This document shows, in pieces, positions 34,635 to 42,756 of a stretch of 64,000 bases of DNA. Source of the DNA: Acidobacteriota bacterium (GTDB lineage Bacteria > Acidobacteriota > Vicinamibacteria > Vicinamibacterales > Vicinamibacteraceae); NCBI GenBank assembly GCA_020845575.1, contig JADLFL010000012.1, forward strand, positions 124,001 through 188,000, read 5' to 3'. The translations under genes were made by a program, and so were the position numbers. Under the pieces are notes generated by a model. It ran no database searches. It had not been told where the DNA came from and was given only the letters and a program-made list of their open reading frames with translations. Position 1 is the stretch's first letter; every line of letters begins with the position of its first letter.

Positions 34635-34933
34635 CAGGCAGGACATCGACACAGTTGCTCGCGTCGCTGTGCGGCGGCTACCTGCACGAGGACTTCACGC
34701 CCGAGTACGGATCCGCCGTCGCCGCCGTCCAGGCATGGCTCGCCGACGCGAGCGCCCACGATGCAGTGGCGTTGTCGGCGGAGTGGCGTTCATTCCTCAA
34801 CGTCACGTACGGCATGAGCGCGGCCGAACGCGCACGGGCCTTGCGCGCGATGGCCGGTGGCGCGTGGGCGCCCGCCAACAGCGAGGAGTTCGACGCCGTA
34901 TCGGCGCTGCTCATCGCCGCTGGCCGCGTCTGA
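34631..34933 (+). CDS. CdiI-like immunity protein
   Basis: The 100-residue acidic protein starts at an ATG that overlaps the RNase stop by 4 bp. It begins with QLLASLCGGYLHEDFTPEYG, then an alpha-helical stretch ending in the AGGAWAPANSEEFDAVSALL tail. This is the layout of the small CdiI_2-type immunity family that follows CdiA-CT RNase toxins. No signal peptide is present, so it would protect from inside the cytoplasm. It ends the nine-gene operon; the next gene is on the opposite strand, 34 bp away. The assignment depends on both position and sequence resemblance; a search is needed to settle it. Confidence 0.68.
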   Translation: MTGRTSTQLLASLCGGYLHEDFTPEYGSAVAAVQAWLADASAHDAVALSAEWRSFLNVTYGMSAAERARALRAMAGGAWAPANSEEFDAVSALLIAAGRV

Positions 34934-34967
34934 ATCGGTATCACCAGAGCCGGCGCGCGATGTGGTG

Positions 34968-36074
34968 CTACGCGGGGCCGACGTTGGATGTGCGCAGGCC
35001 GAGGCCGAGCGTCTGGCGGCAGTAGGCGAGGCTGCGTTCGAGTTCGCGGCGCTGGTCGGCGGCATCGTCGGCCTTGGTCGCGGCAGGGGCGAGCGGCGTT
35101 TTCCGACGGCCTATCCGCAGGAACTTCGCAAAGCTCTGACCTTCGAGACGCGGCCACGCCGTCCAGAACTCGTCTTCCAGATACGGGAGGTCGCGGCCCA
35201 CGCCCGAGATCGTCTCGATGTGGATGGGTACGCCTGGACAGAGCTCGGCGAACCGCGGCATGAAGCGCGCGAAGTCCACCTGACCCTCGCCCATGGCGGT
35301 CCACTTCACTCGGCATCCCGTGGGGATCTCGGTGACCACGCCGTCGCGCAGGCTCGTGGTGACGATGTAGGGAGCGAGGATTTCGAGCGCGTCGAGCGGG
35401 TTCTCGAGCGTCCAGAGCGAGTTGCCCGAGTCGTAGTTCACGCCCACGAAATCGCGGCCCGACATCTCGACGAGCGCGCCGAGCTCGTCGGCCCGCATGT
35501 CTCCGGCGTGGTTCTCCACGGCCACCTTGATGCCGGCATCGAGCGCCTGCGAACGGGCCGTCTTCAGGACGGCGACGAGCGCGTCGATGTGCCGACCGAT
35601 GCCGCCCGGCGTGAGGCGGTCCTCCCACGTGCCGAGCACGATTCGCACGACCGGCGATCCCACGAGGTGCGCGACACGGATCGCGCGGGCGAGCTGCTCG
35701 TCGGCCGTCCCGCCCGCCGGTCGGAATGCCTTGCTCGTCGGGCACACGCTCCACGTCCCGACGTTGATCGCCACGTGGCGCGCCGCCGCATCGTCGCGCA
35801 CCTTGCGGAGGGCGGGTTCCCCGAGCGACTCGAATGCATCGAGGTCGCTGATGAACACGGAGTCGGCGCCGATGGTCGTGGCGTACTCGAGCAGGCGCGC
35901 CGCCTTCCAGTGGCTGCCGCGCACGGAAAAGTTGTCGAACCCGAGCGCTACCGGCCGCGGGAGCACCACGCGCGTCGCCGGTTTCGCGGATCCACCCTGA
36001 CCGTGGAGGGTCGCAGCGGCGACCAAGGCAGCTGAGGACGACAGGAACGCACGACGGCTCGACGAAGAAGACAC
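34968..36074 (-). CDS. Tat-exported sugar isomerase/epimerase-like TIM-barrel protein
   Basis: The 368-residue protein starts with a twin-arginine signal (SSRRAFLSSSAALVAAATLH). The xylose-isomerase-like TIM barrel has VENHAGDMRADEL and GVNYDSGNSLWTLENP as metal-ligand strands and IHIETISGVGRDLPYL late in the barrel. Sugar substrates are inferred. The GTG at 36074 is preferred over the ATG at 36110 because AGGAG lies 9 nt before it. It faces the end of the toxin/immunity operon tail-to-tail. The heptamer array at 36118-36145 lies just upstream. Confidence 0.82.
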   Translation of the reverse strand: MSSSSSRRAFLSSSAALVAAATLHGQGGSAKPATRVVLPRPVALGFDNFSVRGSHWKAARLLEYATTIGADSVFISDLDAFESLGEPALRKVRDDAAARHVAINVGTWSVCPTSKAFRPAGGTADEQLARAIRVAHLVGSPVVRIVLGTWEDRLTPGGIGRHIDALVAVLKTARSQALDAGIKVAVENHAGDMRADELGALVEMSGRDFVGVNYDSGNSLWTLENPLDALEILAPYIVTTSLRDGVVTEIPTGCRVKWTAMGEGQVDFARFMPRFAELCPGVPIHIETISGVGRDLPYLEDEFWTAWPRLEGQSFAKFLRIGRRKTPLAPAATKADDAADQRRELERSLAYCRQTLGLGLRTSNVGPA

Positions 36075-36117
36075 GGCTCGGAACTCCTGGCTGAAGCCGG
36101 ACAACAGCATAACCGCC

Positions 36118-36145
36118 GGCAACGGGCAACCGGCAACGGGCAACC
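36118..36145. repeat. Four tandem heptamers (GGCAACG/GGCAACC alternating)
   Basis: GGCAACG-GGCAACC-GGCAACG-GGCAACC, starting 7 bp upstream of a TATGCT -10-like box (minus strand, 36106-36111) of the exported isomerase gene. The array would cover the -35 zone of that promoter. Confidence 0.8.
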
Positions 36146-36152
36146 GGTTTTC

Positions 36153-37169
36153 CTACCTCGCCATGTACCCTTCGCGGGCCACGACGGTGCCGGGACGGGA
36201 GCGGAGGCGCACGTCGAGCCGGTGCCAGCCCGGAGTGGCGGCGCCCGTCGGCGTGTACGTGAGCAGATACCGCTGGCGATACTGCGCGAGGATGGCGGCG
36301 AACGTCGACGCGAATCGCGCGCGCCTGTTGACGCGCAGGAACTCACCGCCGGTCATGTCGGCCACCTGTTGCAGCATGCGCAGGCCCTCTCCGAGCGTCG
36401 GCACCATCCAGCTGCGGGTGGTGAAGGCATCGGATTGCGAGGCTGCGATGGGAGCCGATGGCAGGCCGGCGCCGATCGGATAGATCACTACGTTCGTGTG
36501 ACGGACCGCGTCGAGCGTGAGACTCGCCGACGACCAGCTTCCCGTGTCCATGCCGTCGGTGAGGAGCACGAACACCGACGGCCGGCTGTCTGCCGAGGCC
36601 AGCGCGCTGCCGAACACGATGGCGTCGTGCAGCACCGTGGCGCCACCGGCGGTCATGTTCGCCAGCGTGCTGTCCAGCGCGCCCCCGGGCGTCTCCGCGC
36701 GCATCAGCAGACGCACACGGTCCGAGAACGTGAAGAGCGAGAGCCTGTCGTTGCCCGTCAGCGCGCCGGCCAGTGCCCGCACGGCGGCGCGCAGTTGGTC
36801 GAGCGTCCTGCCATCCACGCTGCTACTGAGATCCAGCCCGACGATCACATGCGCGCTGTCGGTGGTGCCGATCGAGTCGACGGCCTGTTCCACGCCGTTG
36901 TCGCGCACCACGAAATCGCGCCCCGTGAGTCCGGCGAGAGGTTGACGCTCGTGATGGGCGAACGCGTCGATTGTCACCGCGTCGACAACGGCACGGAACA
37001 TCGGTTGCGGATCCTGCGCGCGCACCGGCGATTGCACCGCCAGCATCGCCGCGACGACCGCGACGCAGGCCGCCACCGCCGCGAGTGGCCGGGCTCGGAG
37101 AGCCGGCCCTGCCACTCGGAGAGCCGGCCCTACCGACTGCGGCGCCGGGCAGGGTCGGCCCGTCGTCAC
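36153..37169 (-). CDS. VWFA-domain exported protein
   Basis: The 338-residue protein has a hydrophobic export segment (AAVAACVAVVAAMLAVQS, residues ~30-47), followed by a VWFA domain. The metal-ion-dependent adhesion site is visible as DLSSSVDG, with the later aspartate in LLTDGMDTGS. The family 'VWFA-related Acidobacterial domain' is typical of this phylum. The GTG start overlaps the stop of the upstream gene by 4 bp. Two 21-bp repeat units (37094-37135) are inserted in frame upstream of the membrane segment, giving VGPALRVAGPALRA. Confidence 0.82.
   Translation of the reverse strand: MTTGRPCPAPQSVGPALRVAGPALRARPLAAVAACVAVVAAMLAVQSPVRAQDPQPMFRAVVDAVTIDAFAHHERQPLAGLTGRDFVVRDNGVEQAVDSIGTTDSAHVIVGLDLSSSVDGRTLDQLRAAVRALAGALTGNDRLSLFTFSDRVRLLMRAETPGGALDSTLANMTAGGATVLHDAIVFGSALASADSRPSVFVLLTDGMDTGSWSSASLTLDAVRHTNVVIYPIGAGLPSAPIAASQSDAFTTRSWMVPTLGEGLRMLQQVADMTGGEFLRVNRRARFASTFAAILAQYRQRYLLTYTPTGAATPGWHRLDVRLRSRPGTVVAREGYMAR
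37094..37135. repeat. Two tandem 21-bp units in the VWFA gene
   Basis: The units at 37094-37114 and 37115-37135 share the first 17 bases (CTCGGAGAGCCGGCCCT). Each is exactly seven codons, so copy-number change would keep the frame. They resemble the palindromes at 20713 and 24453. Confidence 0.75.
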
Positions 37170-38305
37170 CGCACCACCTCGGCACGGAGGGGCGGGAGCC
37201 CACGCCCCGGGTCGAGCGGGTGCCCACCCGTGTAGGCCAGCCAGGCATTGGGCAGGTGACCTGCGGCCCGCGTGTTCACGGCCGTGAACTGCGTGGTCAG
37301 CGCATAGGCGGCCGCCGTGTCGCCGCGACGGAGGTTGCCCTGTACCAAGGCCATGAGTGCTGCCGCACGCACTGACGGCACGCTCGACGCGCGCGCGAAC
37401 GCCGCGGACGCCTGCGCCGGATCCCGCCGCGCTTCGTGCAGGTCGCCGGCGAAGAGCCAGGCCAGGCCACAGATCACGTCCGGACATGGCGTCTGCAACA
37501 GCGGCGTGAGCAGCGAGGCGGCCTCGTCGAATCGCTCGCGTTCGATGGCCACACGCGCGAGACGGAGCGTGGCCTCCCGGTCGCCGGGCACCTGCGCGAG
37601 GACCTTCCGGTAGGAGTCGGCGGCCACGGCCAGCGCGTTCCTGACGAGCCACACCCGCGTACCCTGAGCCGGCCGCCGCGCCATGTAAGACGCCTGCTCC
37701 GGGCTGACATGCGCCGTCAGGCGTGCCCGGGTCTCGGCATCGATTCCGCGCAGCATGTCGAACATCACGCGCGCGTCCGTGTCGTCGGCAGGCACGCGCG
37801 TCTTCGCGATCTCGCGCGTGCACTCGGCATAGCGCGCATTGGCGAGCAGATGCGCGATCAGCGCGAATCGCCACCGCACGCGGAACCGCCGCACCGCTGC
37901 CGCCTCCGGATCGTTGCGCTCGGACTCGAACGCGGCAAGCCGCCGCCACGCCTCGGTGGCAACATCCTCCAGCGCGACGACGGCCGGCTCCGGGAGGTCG
38001 AGCCGGCCGGTCAGGTAGAGCAGTTCGATGGGAAGCAGCGCGGACACCTGCAACCGCTTGATGACCTGTGTCCGCGCGCCGTCGAGCAGGCGCGTTCCGC
38101 CTGGACGCCACTCGTCGAACGCGCGCGTCGCATCGGCGCGCAGACCGTCAGCGGGGATCGTCACCGCGGCCGAGACAGCCTCGTTCACGTCGCCGGCGAT
38201 GTACCGCTCGACGACGGTCCGCCATGTCGCATCGGGCTGGTCCTGCGCGAAAGCGCCGGTCACGGAGACGGCGGCCGCAACCAGGACGGCCACTGCCCAC
38301 CGCAT
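37166..38305 (-). CDS. Exported tetratricopeptide-like protein
   Basis: The 379-residue protein has a signal peptide (MRWAVAVLVAAAVSVTGAFA) and a helical repeat body. The clearest repeats are ADSYRKVLAQVPGDREATLRLARVAI (first half) and ERERFDEAASLLTPLL, typical of TPR units, between residues ~210 and 340. It probably mediates protein contacts outside the cytoplasm. It overlaps the VWFA gene by 4 bp and precedes it on the same strand, so the two likely function as a pair. The ATG at 38305 is the only start that includes the signal peptide. Confidence 0.75.
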   Translation of the reverse strand: MRWAVAVLVAAAVSVTGAFAQDQPDATWRTVVERYIAGDVNEAVSAAVTIPADGLRADATRAFDEWRPGGTRLLDGARTQVIKRLQVSALLPIELLYLTGRLDLPEPAVVALEDVATEAWRRLAAFESERNDPEAAAVRRFRVRWRFALIAHLLANARYAECTREIAKTRVPADDTDARVMFDMLRGIDAETRARLTAHVSPEQASYMARRPAQGTRVWLVRNALAVAADSYRKVLAQVPGDREATLRLARVAIERERFDEAASLLTPLLQTPCPDVICGLAWLFAGDLHEARRDPAQASAAFARASSVPSVRAAALMALVQGNLRRGDTAAAYALTTQFTAVNTRAAGHLPNAWLAYTGGHPLDPGRGLPPLRAEVVR

Positions 38306-38337
38306 CGCTGCACCCGCACGCCCGCATGTCACGCGCC

Positions 38338-38366
38338 TTGTCTCCCTCGCGGGAGCGCGATAGCAT
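38338..38366 (+). promoter_or_regulatory. Sigma70-like promoter of the glutamate dehydrogenase gene
   Basis: TTGTCT (38338-38343) and TAGCAT (38361-38366) are separated by 17 bp and lie 33 nt before the ATG at 38400. The promoter overlaps the start region of the divergent TPR gene (ATG at 38305). No clear ribosome-binding site precedes the ATG. Confidence 0.45.
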
Positions 38367-38399
38367 CCGCGATCGGCATAGAGGCCATCCGTACTCGTC

Positions 38400-41300
38400 A
38401 TGATTACAGCAGACCCCACCAAGCGTGCCCACCTGCTCGACGAAATCCAACGCCTCGTCACCGAGGCCGCGCCAGAGGGTGACAGAGAACTGCTCCGGGA
38501 GTTCGCCACGGTCGTGACGGGTGAACTTCCCGACGCCGTCATCTTCCGCCTGCCGCCCGCTGCACTGGCCGCGAGAATCGAAGAGTACTTCAGGTTCATC
38601 GCCCGGACGATGCCGCCTGATGTCCAGTTGTATCGGGGATTGCCAGGGCTCCACGTCTCGGTGCGCAACGCCGACGAGGCCGAGGACCGGGCGATGGCGG
38701 GACACGACGGCGGCCCGCACGAAGTGACCATCGTCGAGACGCACACGCCGGACGCGCCGTTCATCTTCGAGAGCCTCACGAACTTCTTCAAGAACGAGGG
38801 GCTGCGCGTCTTCTCGGCGGTCCATCCGCGGCTCACCGTGCGGCGCCAGTGGGAGCGCGTGGTCCATGTGGGCACGCTCGCCGACGAAGGATCGCGCGAG
38901 CTCTTCTGTCAGTTCCGCATCGAGCGCGTGGATCGCACCGATCGGATGCGGCGCCTCGAGCACCAGATCTTCAGCCTGCTGAAGAGCGTGTTCCTCGCCG
39001 TGGAGGACTTCGCCGCGATGAAGGCGTCGCTGCAGGCGGCGGGAGGGCGGCTGCGCGCGCGTGAAGGACGGGAGGCGGTCGAGTCCGTCGACGCGGCTCG
39101 TGCGCTCCTCCAGTGGATCTGCGACGACAACTTCGTCCTCCTCGGTGTGATGCGCTACGTACCCGGCGCCGACGGGCACCTGCAGCCGCAGGACGACAGC
39201 GCACTCGGCGCCTTCAAGGACCGATCGCTCCTCGAAACCGTGTTCCCCGGATTGCCGGCAGACATCGCCCGCAATGTCGCGCCGGCACCTGACGACGCGC
39301 GCATCCTGGACATCGACTACTGCGTGGATGGTCGGGCGATTCACCATCGCGGTCCGCTCGAAGACATCTTCATCCGCGAGTGGAACGCTGACGGCTCGCT
39401 CGCGGGCATGACGCTGGCCATCGGCCGCTTCGCCAAGAGCGCGTTCGCCACGAGGGCCGCGGACATTCCGGTCCTGCATGACAAGCTCGCCTATGTGCTC
39501 GCGAACCTCGACGTGGCGAAGAACTCGCACGCGTGGCGCGAGGCCAGGGCGTCGTTCAACTACTTCCCGAAGCGGGAACTGCTCTACGCGCGGCGCGAGG
39601 ATCTGCGCGCCATCATCCAGCAGATGGTGAACCTGGTCGGCGACGACGAGATCGCCGTCTCCGCGCGCCAGGGGTCCGGATACGCAGCCGTGACCGTGGC
39701 GTTCTCGGACGTCCGCTACTCGCCGTCCGTCGAAGCGGCGCTCGGTGCCGCGCTCCAGCAGGCATTCGGCCGCATCCTCTTCAGCGAGTGGGCCGATCTC
39801 GGCACCACGGCGGTGATCGTCTTCTACTTCGATGCGTCGGCGCTCGAGAGCCCCATCGACACCGACACCGTACGCGCGCTCACGCGCCAGGTGGTGACGA
39901 CGTGGGAGGACCATGTCGCGCAACGCCTGGAGGAGGCGCACGGCACGATCGAAGGCCGTCGTCTCTTCGACAAGTACATCAGGACCGACACGCGCAGCGG
40001 CCTGTATCGCGTGTCGACGGCACCCGGGGAGGTGCCCGCCGATCTCGCGCGCCTCGAAGCCCTCGAAGGGCGTCTCGAGATGCACGTCCTTCCCGAGTCG
40101 TCCGACCACGCGACGATCAAGCTCTACGCGCCCAAACCGCTCGGCCTCTCGGACACCCTGCGCACCCTCGCCCACCTGGGCCTGCCCGTTGTCGAGGAAC
40201 TGGCGCTGCCGCTGGTCCTGCCAGACAACCGCACGGGCTTTCTCGAGCGCCTGCGCGTCCACGCGTCGCCGAACATCATCGCGGCGGTACTGGGGGCGCC
40301 CGAGCGCCTGCTCGACGCGCTCCGCGCCCTGCACGAACGGCGTGCGACAGACGATGCCCTCAACGGTCTCGTGACGAGCGAAGGCCTCACGTGGCGCCAG
40401 GTGGAAGTGCTGCGGACCCTGCGCAACCACTTGATCCAGGTGCGTCCGAGCTACAACGCCGACACGATCACCAGCGTGCTGCTGCGCAACAGTGCCGCCG
40501 CCGCGGCGCTGTTGCGGCTCTTCGACGCGCGCTTCAACCCCGTCCTGGACGGCGATCGCGATCAGGCCGTCGATCACGCGGATCGGGCCCTCCGGCGCGC
40601 GCTCCAGCAGGTCGGCAGCCTGCTCGACGACGAGATCCTGCGCGGCGTCGAGAACCTGCTGCTCGCCGTCGTGCGCACCAATGCGTACCAGAAGCCCGAG
40701 CGCCCCGTGTGCTCGATGAAGGTGGAGTGCGCGAAGGTGGCCGGCATGGTGTCGCCGCGCCCGCTCTTCGAGATCTACGTGCACTCGCCGCACCTCGAAG
40801 GCATCCATCTGCGCGGCGGGCGCGTGGCCCGCGGCGGTCTGCGCTGGAGCGACCGCCACGACGACTTCCGGACCGAAGTGCTCGGCCTGATGAAGACGCA
40901 GATGGCCAAGAACTCCATCATCGTGCCCGTCGGGTCCAAGGGGGGCTTCGTACTGAAGGGCGTGTTGCCGGCGCGCCCGGCGCTCGATCAGTACCTCGTC
41001 GATCGGTATCGCCAGTTCATCGCCGGACTGCTCGACGTCACAGACAACATCGTCGACGGCGCCGTCGTGCATCCGCCGGATGTGGTGCGGTACGACATGC
41101 CTGATCCGTACCTCGTGGTGGCGGCCGACAAGGGCACCGCGCACCTGTCGGACACGGCCAACGCGGTGTCGGCGCAGTACGGCTTCTGGCTGGGAGACGC
41201 GTTCGCCTCGGGTGGAAGCCATGGCTACGACCACAAGGTGGAGGGCATCACGGCGCGGGGCGCGTGGGAATGCGTGCGCCATCACTTCCGCAATCTCGGG

Positions 41301-42632
41301 CGCGACATCCAGGTCGAGCCGTTCACGATGGCCGGCATCGGCGACATGTCGGGCGACGTGTTCGGCAACGGGTCGCTGCGCAGCCGTGTGACGAGGCTCG
41401 TGGCGGCCTTCAACCACCAGCACATCTTCCTCGACCCCGATCCCGACATGGAGCGGTCGTTCGTCGAGCGCGAGCGGTTGTTCAAGCTGCCGCGATCGAC
41501 GTGGCGCGACTACGACGCCTCGATCATCAGCGAGGGCGGCGGCATCTTCGACAGGTCGGCCAAGGCGATCCCCGTCTCGCCGCAGGTCAAGGCGCTGCTC
41601 GACATCGACGCCGATGAGGTCACGGGCGAGGAGATGATCCGGCGCATCCTCACGTCGCGCGTCGACCTGCTCTACAACGGCGGGATCGGGACGTACGTGA
41701 AGGCGAGCGCCGAGGACGACTCGCAGGTCGGCGACCGCGCGAACGACCGCGTGCGCGTCGACGCGTGCGAGGTGCGGGCGCTGGTGGTGGGTGAGGGCGG
41801 CAACCTCGGACTCACGCAGAAGGCGCGCATCGAGTACTGGGATCGCGGCGGGTTGTGCAACACGGACGCGATCGACAATTCAGGCGGCGTGGACATGTCG
41901 GACCACGAGGTCAACATCAAGATCCTGCTCGACATCCTCGTGCGCGAGAAGGTCATTGCCAGCAAGGACGACCGCAACGTCGTGCTGAAGGAGATGACCG
42001 ACAACGTCTCCGAACTGGTGCTCGACGACAACAGGAACCAGGCGCGCGCGTTGTCGCTCGACGGCGTGCGCAGCGTGGTGGAGTACGACGCGTTCGTCGA
42101 CGCGATCGATCAGATGATCGTCAATCGCGTCTTCAGCCGCGAGGACCACGACGTGCCGACGCGCGATGCGTTGCTGTCGAGTCCTCAGCGCCTGCGCGGC
42201 CTGCCGCGTCCGCTGCTGGCCGTGGTGCTGGCGCAGGCCAAGATGCAGGCCTACGACATCACGCTTGCCTCGTCGGTGCCGGACAGCGACGCGGGCCTGC
42301 CGCTGCTCACACGCTATTTCCCGGATCTGATGCAGGCGCGGTACGCCGATGCCTTCACGAAGCATCCGCTCAAGCGCGAGATCGTCGCGACGGTGGCGAT
42401 CAACCACGTGATCAACCACGCGGGCATCACGTTCCTGCCGGCCGTGGCGGCGCAGACGGGCAGCGCGTACGGACCGATCGTCCAGGCGTACATCGAGGCC
42501 GACGCGGCGAGCGATGCGTCGGGCCGCCGCGCCGCGATCCTCGCGGCCAACGGCGGCGCGGAGTCGGAGCGTCGCGAGTTGCTGGCGATCGAAGCCGAAC
42601 TCGAAGCCGCGGTCGTCTCGCGCCTCTCGTAG
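38400..42632 (+). CDS. gdh: NAD-specific glutamate dehydrogenase, large (~150-180 kDa) class
   Basis: The 1410-residue enzyme oxidises glutamate to 2-oxoglutarate. The catalytic core includes GGLRWSDRHDDFRTEVLGL (about residue 811) and NSIIVPVGSKGGF. Later come DKGTAHLSDTAN, GGSHGYDHK, MAGIGDMSGDVFGNG and LYNGGIGTYVK, all hallmarks of this class. The N-terminal ~800 residues hold ACT-like regulatory segments. Canonical members are about 1600 residues; the shortfall here seems to be in the C-terminal part, because the catalytic region starts at the usual distance from the N terminus. The gene stands alone with its own promoter and a UUCG hairpin at its 3' end. Confidence 0.93.
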   Translation: MITADPTKRAHLLDEIQRLVTEAAPEGDRELLREFATVVTGELPDAVIFRLPPAALAARIEEYFRFIARTMPPDVQLYRGLPGLHVSVRNADEAEDRAMAGHDGGPHEVTIVETHTPDAPFIFESLTNFFKNEGLRVFSAVHPRLTVRRQWERVVHVGTLADEGSRELFCQFRIERVDRTDRMRRLEHQIFSLLKSVFLAVEDFAAMKASLQAAGGRLRAREGREAVESVDAARALLQWICDDNFVLLGVMRYVPGADGHLQPQDDSALGAFKDRSLLETVFPGLPADIARNVAPAPDDARILDIDYCVDGRAIHHRGPLEDIFIREWNADGSLAGMTLAIGRFAKSAFATRAADIPVLHDKLAYVLANLDVAKNSHAWREARASFNYFPKRELLYARREDLRAIIQQMVNLVGDDEIAVSARQGSGYAAVTVAFSDVRYSPSVEAALGAALQQAFGRILFSEWADLGTTAVIVFYFDASALESPIDTDTVRALTRQVVTTWEDHVAQRLEEAHGTIEGRRLFDKYIRTDTRSGLYRVSTAPGEVPADLARLEALEGRLEMHVLPESSDHATIKLYAPKPLGLSDTLRTLAHLGLPVVEELALPLVLPDNRTGFLERLRVHASPNIIAAVLGAPERLLDALRALHERRATDDALNGLVTSEGLTWRQVEVLRTLRNHLIQVRPSYNADTITSVLLRNSAAAAALLRLFDARFNPVLDGDRDQAVDHADRALRRALQQVGSLLDDEILRGVENLLLAVVRTNAYQKPERPVCSMKVECAKVAGMVSPRPLFEIYVHSPHLEGIHLRGGRVARGGLRWSDRHDDFRTEVLGLMKTQMAKNSIIVPVGSKGGFVLKGVLPARPALDQYLVDRYRQFIAGLLDVTDNIVDGAVVHPPDVVRYDMPDPYLVVAADKGTAHLSDTANAVSAQYGFWLGDAFASGGSHGYDHKVEGITARGAWECVRHHFRNLGRDIQVEPFTMAGIGDMSGDVFGNGSLRSRVTRLVAAFNHQHIFLDPDPDMERSFVERERLFKLPRSTWRDYDASIISEGGGIFDRSAKAIPVSPQVKALLDIDADEVTGEEMIRRILTSRVDLLYNGGIGTYVKASAEDDSQVGDRANDRVRVDACEVRALVVGEGGNLGLTQKARIEYWDRGGLCNTDAIDNSGGVDMSDHEVNIKILLDILVREKVIASKDDRNVVLKEMTDNVSELVLDDNRNQARALSLDGVRSVVEYDAFVDAIDQMIVNRVFSREDHDVPTRDALLSSPQRLRGLPRPLLAVVLAQAKMQAYDITLASSVPDSDAGLPLLTRYFPDLMQARYADAFTKHPLKREIVATVAINHVINHAGITFLPAVAAQTGSAYGPIVQAYIEADAASDASGRRAAILAANGGAESERRELLAIEAELEAAVVSRLS

Positions 42633-42653
42633 GGAGCATCACCGATGGAGCGC

Positions 42654-42669
42654 ACGGGCTTCGGCCCGT
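42654..42669 (+). terminator. UUCG-tetraloop hairpin after gdh
   Basis: ACGGGC-TTCG-GCCCGT is a perfect 6-bp stem closed by C(UUCG)G, 21 nt after the gdh stop. There is no following T tract, so it may be a 3'-end stabilising hairpin rather than a classical terminator. Confidence 0.4.
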
Positions 42670-42726
42670 AGGTGTGCCTTCGCCCTGACGGCGTTACGCG
42701 CGGCGAGATCCCCGCCTCGACGATCC

Positions 42727-42754
42727 GGTTGCCTGTTGCCGATTGCCGGTTGCC
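42727..42754. repeat. Four heptamers GGTTGCC-type (inverse of GGCAACC)
   Basis: Units GGTTGCC, TGTTGCC, GATTGCC, GGTTGCC lie in the convergent spacer between gdh and the cytochrome/LRR gene. This is the reverse orientation of the arrays at 25491 and 36118. Confidence 0.7.
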
Positions 42755-42756
42755 GG

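Noticed and set aside
38148..41423. A 1091-codon open frame antisense to the glutamate dehydrogenase gene
   Set aside because: Its predicted residues are dominated by Arg, Ala, His and Val without known motifs. It is the GC-biased shadow of the sense gene, whose catalytic motifs are conserved.
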